Source of the DNA: Caprella mutica
Lineage: Eukaryota > Arthropoda > Malacostraca > Amphipoda > Caprellidae
DNA length: 64,000 nucleotides
Reading direction: 5' to 3'
Assembly (NCBI GenBank): GCA_947561585.1
Contig: CANNZV010002307.1
Coordinates: 1-64,000 of the forward strand
Of this stretch, positions 63,301 to 64,000 are shown piece by piece (position 1 is the stretch's first letter; each line of letters starts with the position of its first letter). The translations under genes and the position numbers were made by a program. Below the pieces are notes generated by a model. It saw only the letters and a program-made list of their open reading frames with translations, was not told where the DNA came from and made no database searches.

Positions 63301-64000
63301 TACAGCAAAGAATCTATCTACAGTAAAGGATCTATCTAGAGTAAAGGATCTATCTACAGCAAAGGATCTATCTACAGCAAAGGATCTAACTACTACAAGG
63401 GATATATCTATAGTAAAGGATCTATCAACAGCAAAGGATCCATCTACAGCAAAGGATCTATTTATAGCGGAGAATCTTTCTACCACAAAGGATTTAATAC
63501 AGCAAAGGATCTTTCTTCAGAAAAGGATCTATCTACAGCAAATGATCTATCTACAGCAAAGGATCTATTTATAGCGGAGAATCTTTCTACCACAAAGGAT
63601 TTAATACAGTAAGGGATCTTTTTGCAGCGAAGGATCAATCTACAGCAAAGGATCTATTTACAGCGAAGGATGGATCTACAGCAAAGGATCTATCTACAGT
63701 GAAGGATCTATCTACTGCAAAGGATCTGTCTACAGCAAAGGATCTATCTACAACAAAGAGTCTATCTACAGAAAAGAATTTATGTTCAGCAAAAAATCTA
63801 TCTACAGCAAAGGATCTATTTACAGCAAAGGATCAATCTACAGCAAAGGATCAATCAACAGCAAAGAATCTATCTACAGTAAAGGGAATATAGACAGCAA
63901 AGGATCCATCTACAGTTAAGGATTTATCAACAGCAAAGGATCTATCTACAGCAAAAGATCTATTTACAGCAAAAGCTCTATCTAGAGCAAAGGATTTATC
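60380..64000. repeat. Duplicated segment, offset 57616 (right copy)
   Basis: Right-hand partner of 2752-6384, running off the window. It shares the diagnostic variants CTATAGTTAAGG, ATATTAACCC, the seven-A marker variant near 61078 and AAAAGCTCTATCTAGAGC near 63971. Confidence 0.85.

Larger units (their letters stand above)
31101..64000. repeat. 18-bp satellite array, block C
   Basis: 32.9 kb of the same 18-bp family continuing past the window, with about 22 higher-order repeat markers. It resumes exactly the monomer interrupted at 21327. It contains the 13148-bp-offset duplication (40.5-47.2 kb with 53.7-60.4 kb), the 463-bp doublet near 46.2-46.9 kb, and a terminal 3.6 kb that repeats the 2.75-6.38 kb segment. 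The longest open frame in it (34836-35606) is pure six-residue repeat in two frames and is not a gene. No unique sequence is seen. Confidence 0.95.

Overview
This window is eukaryotic and repeat-dominated. About 50.6 of 64 kb is one family of 18-bp tandem repeat (consensus GGATCTATCTACAGCAAA on the + strand), interrupted by two retrotransposons. I see no host gene, tRNA, rRNA or CRISPR array. The transposon families (an APE-type LINE and a Ty3/Gypsy-type LTR element) and the AT-rich composition point to an animal, most likely an arthropod. That is inference; nothing here fixes the species.

Layout: satellite block A (1-11443); a nested non-LTR retrotransposon on the + strand (11444-15059) with an endonuclease/reverse-transcriptase frame broken by one TAG; satellite block B (15060-21327); a complete, apparently young Gypsy-like LTR retrotransposon on the - strand (21328-31100); satellite block C (31101-64000). 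The satellite is arranged in higher-order repeats of roughly 1.0-1.4 kb, each marked by a (TTTA)n / interrupted-palindrome motif. Larger duplications overlie this, at offsets of 463, 3406, 4892, 13148 and 57616 bp.

The most interesting object is the LTR element. It has 689-bp LTRs with 3 differences, a 4-bp target duplication, a primer-binding site, a polypurine tract, gag with two zinc knuckles, and pol in the -1 frame behind a UUUAAAC slippery heptamer with a stem/pseudoknot 5 nt downstream. Pol has an unusual order: aspartic protease 1 - RT - RNase H - OTU-like domain (nucleophile position Ser instead of Cys) - aspartic protease 2 - integrase - a long charged C-terminal tail. The LTR carries a G-rich 15-bp minisatellite, and the 3' noncoding part has a TGTACA cluster and a 38-bp repeat.

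The many long open frames in the satellite are a by-product of an 18-bp (six-codon) period and are not annotated as genes.
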